From: an uncultured Rhodospirillaceae bacterium
GTDB lineage: Bacteria > Pseudomonadota > Alphaproteobacteria > CAAGCB01 > CAG-977
Length of the DNA stretch: 17,972 nt
Direction of reading: 5' to 3'
Assembly: GCA_900553035.1 (NCBI GenBank)
Contig: USCC01000039.1
Span: 1 to 17,972, forward strand
Shown here: one piece after another, positions 15,488-17,972 of the stretch
Layout of the letters: the number at the start of each line of letters is the position of its first letter
How positions within the stretch are numbered: the stretch's first letter is position 1
The notes under the pieces: generated by a model
Seen by the model: the letters and a program-made list of their open reading frames with translations, nothing else
Told to the model about the DNA's origin: nothing
The model's database searches: none
Translations under genes and position numbers: made by a program

Positions 15488-15844
15488 ATGAAAATGAAAA
15501 AACTGTTGCTGGGCGCTCTGGCCGCCCTGGGAATTTTCGGCGCATACAAGCTTCATGCGCAGAGCATCAACCCGACAAGCCCCGAGACAAACGGAATTGT
15601 CGCTTCCATTGACCGGGAGGCGGGGTCTTTTCAAATCGAGGTCAACGGCAACGAAGGGCTTCAGATGATTTTTTTCATCCGTTCCCAGACGGAATTTTTA
15701 TGGCTGGCAAACGGTGAAGGCGGATCGAACAAAGCGGCGTTTTCCGACCTGAAACCCGGGATGACGGTCAAGGTCGTGTACACGACAAACAACGACATGA
15801 CGGAAAGCATTGCGGAACAGGTCATTATCGAACAGATAAAATGA
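15488..15844 (+). CDS. Small exported protein, DUF5666-like beta-rich domain
   Basis: A 118-residue protein with a clear Sec signal peptide: basic MKMKK, hydrophobic LLLGALAALGIFGAY, and a likely signal peptidase I site after KLHA. The mature ~95 residues are predicted to be mostly beta: GIVASIDREAGSFQIEV, MIFFIRSQTEFLWL, then FSDLKPGMTVKVVYT and a C-terminal AEQVIIEQI. The pattern 'G-IxSID...F-V...T-F...DLKPGM-VKV...A--V-IE' resembles DUF5666/OB-like periplasmic domains of unknown function. It has no cysteines, so no disulfide or lipobox. Two in-frame starts, 15488 and 15494, share an AAGGAAAAGAGG ribosome site; the first is listed. It follows the exporter terminator and so has its own promoter or relies on read-through. 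Confidence 0.75.
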   Translation: MKMKKLLLGALAALGIFGAYKLHAQSINPTSPETNGIVASIDREAGSFQIEVNGNEGLQMIFFIRSQTEFLWLANGEGGSNKAAFSDLKPGMTVKVVYTTNNDMTESIAEQVIIEQIK

Positions 15845-15888
15845 CTTTTTAAAAACGAAAAAAAATGTTATCTTATAAAGAGATACAT

Positions 15889-15903
15889 CTCCTTTGAAAG
15901 GAG
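15889..15903 (+). promoter_or_regulatory. Hairpin that masks the DUF2726 gene's ribosome-binding site
   Basis: CTCCT (15889-15893) can pair with AGGAG (15899-15903) around a TTGAA loop. AGGAG is the core of the very strong Shine-Dalgarno sequence AAAGGAGGGG, about 8 nt before the ATG at 15911. The arrangement could make translation depend on opening a weak 5-bp hairpin (temperature, ribosome or RNA binding). Only the complementarity is seen; regulation is inference. Confidence 0.4.
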
Positions 15904-15910
15904 GGGCGCT

Positions 15911-16420
15911 ATGTATATATGGTATGTTCTCGCCGTTTTTTTCGTTCTGCTGATTGCTTCGAACATCTATGACAGACAGCAGGAAAAACGCAAAAACGAA
16001 CGTCTTCTGTTTAAAAAACGTCTTCTTTCGCCGTCGGGAAGGGAAATGTTCGAGCACCTGCGTGAAGTGGTTCCTGATAACTATATTTTCATCCGGGTTC
16101 CTTATTCGGATCTGCTTGACAACCGCAAAAAGAATCCAAAGGAAAAGGCGCGCATGCATTTCCGTTTCCTGGGATGCTGTGTTGATTTCGTCATCTGCGA
16201 CGAAAAAATGGATCCGCTCTGCCTGATTAAGCTGGACGAAACGGAAATGGAAAAGAAAAAGCTGAAAAAGCTGACTTCCGAGGAAGTTTTTGCCGAAGCC
16301 GGATATAAATTCATTCGCTACAAAACCAAAAACAAACCGACGGTCGAACAGCTGAAGGCGGACATTTTCGCAACGCCGGAAAAAGGGACAAAGGCCAAAG
16401 ACGCTCCGAAAGAGGCGTAA
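15911..16420 (+). CDS. Membrane-anchored DUF2726-like protein
   Basis: A 169-residue protein. Residues 1-18 (MYIWYVLAVFFVLLIASN) form one transmembrane helix with a basic cytoplasmic flank. A soluble domain (~38-150) resembles DUF2726: SGREMFEHLREVVPDNYIFIRVPYSDLLD, RFLGCCVDFVICDE (D92) and LIKLDETE, then EEVFAEAGYKFIRY. DUF2726 domains show a restriction-endonuclease-like pattern (DFVI-D followed by IELD). In this protein the usual Glu of IELD is K107, which would argue against nuclease activity if the fold assignment holds. The C-terminal tail is Lys/Ala/Pro rich. The ribosome site is exceptionally strong (AAAGGAGGGG) but lies in a possible hairpin. The function is unknown; neighbours give no clear hint. 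Confidence 0.72.
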   Translation: MYIWYVLAVFFVLLIASNIYDRQQEKRKNERLLFKKRLLSPSGREMFEHLREVVPDNYIFIRVPYSDLLDNRKKNPKEKARMHFRFLGCCVDFVICDEKMDPLCLIKLDETEMEKKKLKKLTSEEVFAEAGYKFIRYKTKNKPTVEQLKADIFATPEKGTKAKDAPKEA

Positions 16421-16436
16421 AAATCGGCGGCGGCGG

Positions 16437-16465
16437 ACAGCCTCCGGCTTCCGGCTCGGGGCTGT
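16437..16465. repeat. 6-bp inverted repeat before the methyltransferase gene
   Basis: ACAGCC (16437-16442) and GGCTGT (16460-16465) are perfect complements around a 17-nt GC-rich loop in the 63-nt gap between two genes. It has no T-run. It may be a leader hairpin or chance in GC-rich sequence. Confidence 0.25.
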
Positions 16466-16483
16466 GTGCTTCGGCGGGGAAAA

Positions 16484-17269
16484 ATGAAAACGTGGGATGA
16501 AAAGGAGCTTTACCGGTCTCAGGCGTTTTTGTACGCCCGGTATCGCACGCGCTATCCCGAAACGGTGTTTGATTTCCTGGCCGAAGCCTATTGCCTGGGG
16601 CCGAATTCAACGGTTTTCGACCTGGGGTGCGGGACGGGGCAGGCGGCGGGGCCTCTGGCACAAAGGGCCGGGACGGTCTACGCTCTGGATGCGCAGGCGG
16701 CCATGATTGAACAGGGGAAAAGGGATTTTCCGGCGCCAAACATCCGATGGGTGTGCCGTCCGGCCGAAGAGGTGCGGGCATTGGGGGAACCGGTTGATCT
16801 GACGGTCATGGCTCGTTCGTTCCACTGGATGGATCGGCCGAGGGGGCTGGCCGAACTGTATGAAATGACGCGACCCGGCGGAGGAGTGGCTCTTCTGGCC
16901 GATTATGTTCTTGCCCCGTGGCACGAAGATATACGTGAAGCCGCGCGTCGTTTCTCCGGTTCCGGAAGCCGTTCCTGGAACGTCGGCCGCGCGGGTGTCT
17001 ATACGCTTCCTTCCGAAAAACACGAAGACATTCTGAATGCTTCCGGCTTCGGAAAGCTTCGGAAAGAGGAATTCCGGTGGAAAAAAGTTTTCTCTGCAGA
17101 TGAAATCGTCGGAGGACTGTACACGCTGTCATACTGTTCATTCGAGATTCTCGGAGGCCGGAAAGCGGCATTTGAAGCGGAAATCCGAACGCTTCTGAAA
17201 TCATGGGAACCGTCGGGTCGGTTTGAATCCGAAATCCGGGTTGACCTGCTTCATGCCCGGAAAGAATGA
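16484..17269 (+). CDS. Class I SAM-dependent methyltransferase
   Basis: A 261-residue small-molecule-type methyltransferase. The Rossmann core begins at about residue 40 with motif I TVFDLGCGTGQAAGPLA (43-59), the acidic ribose-binding D69 in VYALDA, then VDLTVMARSFHWMDR and LAELYEMTRPGGGVALLADY. The FHWMD string is typical of methyltransferase type 11 proteins related to UbiE, trans-aconitate and phenolic methyltransferases. The substrate cannot be named. The C-terminal ~100 residues (WNVGRAGVYTLPSEKHEDIL onward) form the acceptor-side region. The start at 16484 (MKTWDEKELY) is preferred over an in-frame GTG at 16466 because GGCGGGGAAA lies just before it. It sits 63 nt after the DUF2726 gene; no terminator lies between them. 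Confidence 0.87.
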   Translation: MKTWDEKELYRSQAFLYARYRTRYPETVFDFLAEAYCLGPNSTVFDLGCGTGQAAGPLAQRAGTVYALDAQAAMIEQGKRDFPAPNIRWVCRPAEEVRALGEPVDLTVMARSFHWMDRPRGLAELYEMTRPGGGVALLADYVLAPWHEDIREAARRFSGSGSRSWNVGRAGVYTLPSEKHEDILNASGFGKLRKEEFRWKKVFSADEIVGGLYTLSYCSFEILGGRKAAFEAEIRTLLKSWEPSGRFESEIRVDLLHARKE

Positions 17270-17354
17270 GGCGGCCGGGGTGCTGTCATCCGCCGCGAGA
17301 CGGACGCACCGTCATCGTAAGGTGTCGGCTCCAATGAACCGGAGGGGAACACGA

Positions 17355-17385
17355 CGCCGGGCTTCCGAAAACGCCGGCGGATTTT
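17355..17385 (+). terminator. Possible weak terminator after the methyltransferase
   Basis: CGCCGG (17355-17360) and CCGGCG (17374-17379) make a 6-bp stem with a 13-nt loop, followed by GATTTT. The T-run is short, so termination would be inefficient. Confidence 0.35.
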
Positions 17386-17421
17386 ATATGAGCGCTTTCC
17401 GGACTGTCATCTGAAGAATGC

Positions 17422-17463
17422 AAAAAAGGGCTTCCGGGCACTTCAGCTGTGAACGCCGAAGCC
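17422..17463 (-). terminator. Probable terminator for the - strand gene at the window end
   Basis: On the - strand GGCTTC (complement of 17458-17463) pairs with GAAGCC (complement of 17429-17434). Additional inner pairing CTTC/GAAG is possible, and CTTTTTT follows (A-run at 17422-17427). It lies about 100 nt past the stop at 17560. Confidence 0.45.
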
Positions 17464-17559
17464 GGAACGTCTTGAAGGATCGCTTCCCGTCTTCTCCGAG
17501 GTTGCCGGAAGATGAGCTGTTCAGGCTTATCAAAAAAGCGTTGATATGAAGAGAGGCTT

Positions 17560-17972
17560 TTACAGGCCAAAGCGGACGCGACGGAGGCGGGGAAGGGTTT
17601 CCGCCACACGGTCGAAACAATCCGAACGCACGCACAAAAGACGGCTGAACACGGTTTCATCCGGAATTTTTTTCAGAAGGGCGGGCAGATGGCCTTTGCC
17701 CGTTGCCTCCAGCCGTCCCACTTCGTCAATGACAAGAATATCGCATGTCCGGCGCGCTTCGTCGATTTTCCGAGCCGCCCATTCCCAGGCCGCCGGATCG
17801 AATTTGAAAATCAGGCCGCTTTCATCCGGACGCGGGATCCGACGAGCCAGTTCCTTCTGTTCGCCGGTCTGAATATCCTTGACAAGGTAACCTTCCGGTT
17901 CCGGCGAAGTATCAGAGGCTGCCAGGAAGACAGCAGGTCCGCCCAGATCCTCTGCCTCGCCCCAGCGGCCTG
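17560..17972 (-). CDS. Partial frame: SDR-like stretch joined to the C-terminal part of a THEP1-like NTPase
   Basis: The frame is open from the window edge (first full codon 17970-17968) to a TAA at 17560-17562, 136 residues, with no start inside. The larger part resembles THEP1-type nucleoside-triphosphatases: EGYLVKDIQTGEQKELARR, then a Phe-rich FKFDPAAWEWA, the Walker B-like DILVIDEVGRLEATGKGHLP and a C-terminal SRLLCVRSDCFDRV segment. The Walker A half would lie upstream, but the first 20 residues, GRWGEAEDLGGPAVFLAASD, instead match the C-terminal signature of short-chain dehydrogenases (GRWGEPEDLAGxAVFLASD). The frame may be a fusion or deletion remnant, an assembly chimera, or an NTPase with a coincidental N-terminal segment. 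Without the upstream sequence I cannot decide. If it is chimeric, the NTPase would lack its P-loop. Confidence 0.6.
   Translation of the reverse strand, partial: GRWGEAEDLGGPAVFLAASDTSPEPEGYLVKDIQTGEQKELARRIPRPDESGLIFKFDPAAWEWAARKIDEARRTCDILVIDEVGRLEATGKGHLPALLKKIPDETVFSRLLCVRSDCFDRVAETLPRLRRVRFGL

Larger units (their letters stand above)
17270..17559. other. Non-coding gap between convergent genes
   Basis: About 290 nt with no supported gene. Reading frames here are short, lack ribosome sites and give no recognisable protein. The region holds several hairpins: CGCCGG/CCGGCG at 17355-17360 and 17374-17379 followed by ATTTTAT (a weak terminator candidate for the methyltransferase), the - strand terminator listed separately, and TATCAA/TTGATA at 17528-17533 and 17541-17546. 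I looked for a riboswitch or tRNA and saw none. Confidence 0.5.

Noticed and set aside
17270..17559. Riboswitch or tRNA in the GC-rich gap
   Set aside because: The hairpins do not match a cloverleaf or any riboswitch core I can recognise; they are better explained as terminators or chance pairing.
17546..17872. + strand open frame of 108 codons near the window end
   Set aside because: Antisense to the - strand NTPase-like frame, Arg/Ser-rich and without family resemblance.

Overview
The window reads as ordinary chromosome from an alphaproteobacterium, most likely one of the uncultured host-associated (gut-type) lineages. Four things point that way: a short Ppx/GppA phosphatase translationally coupled to rlmE, a Sua5-type synthase followed by an FAD-linked oxidase, a ZntB-type CorA protein, and a PilS-like prepilin with the N-terminus GRSIIEMIGVLAIIGILTVG, a form I associate with such genomes. 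The lineage is inferred from gene content and was not tested by search. Genes are densely packed, mostly on the + strand. I see no rRNA, tRNA, CRISPR array, insertion sequence or prophage.

Layout. (1) 1-2213: the 3' part of priA (replication restart), then an OsmC-like peroxidase gene ending at a strong terminator. (2) 2280-2837: a lone prepilin on the - strand. (3) 3034-5996: a three-gene run, ppx/gppA - rlmE - rsmB-like, joining polyphosphate/alarmone hydrolysis to two rRNA methyltransferases. (4) 5993-8833: two - strand genes, a stand-alone RelA/SpoT-type nucleotide synthetase and the leucyl aminopeptidase pepA, separated by a terminator. (5) 9022-15371: a co-directional run zntB - sua5 - FAD-linked oxidase - globin-sensor diguanylate cyclase - MsbA-like ABC exporter, closed by a clear terminator. 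(6) 15488-17269: a small exported protein, a membrane-anchored DUF2726 protein and a class I methyltransferase. (7) 17560-17972: a - strand reading frame running off the end, apparently an SDR-like stretch joined in frame to the C-terminal part of a THEP1-like NTPase.

No new multi-gene defence or mobile system is convincingly present. The points most worth a second look are at protein level. The diguanylate cyclase has a globin-type sensor whose haem-ligating histidine position is Phe, and its GGDEF motif is RGDEF. The FAD-linked oxidase has lost the histidine-rich metal-site motifs of its D-2-hydroxyacid dehydrogenase relatives. The RelA/SpoT protein has synthetase motifs but no hydrolase domain. 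The end-of-window reading frame looks chimeric. Alarmone and cyclic-dinucleotide signalling are both represented (ppx/gppA, RelA/SpoT-like protein, diguanylate cyclase), although these genes sit in different transcription units.
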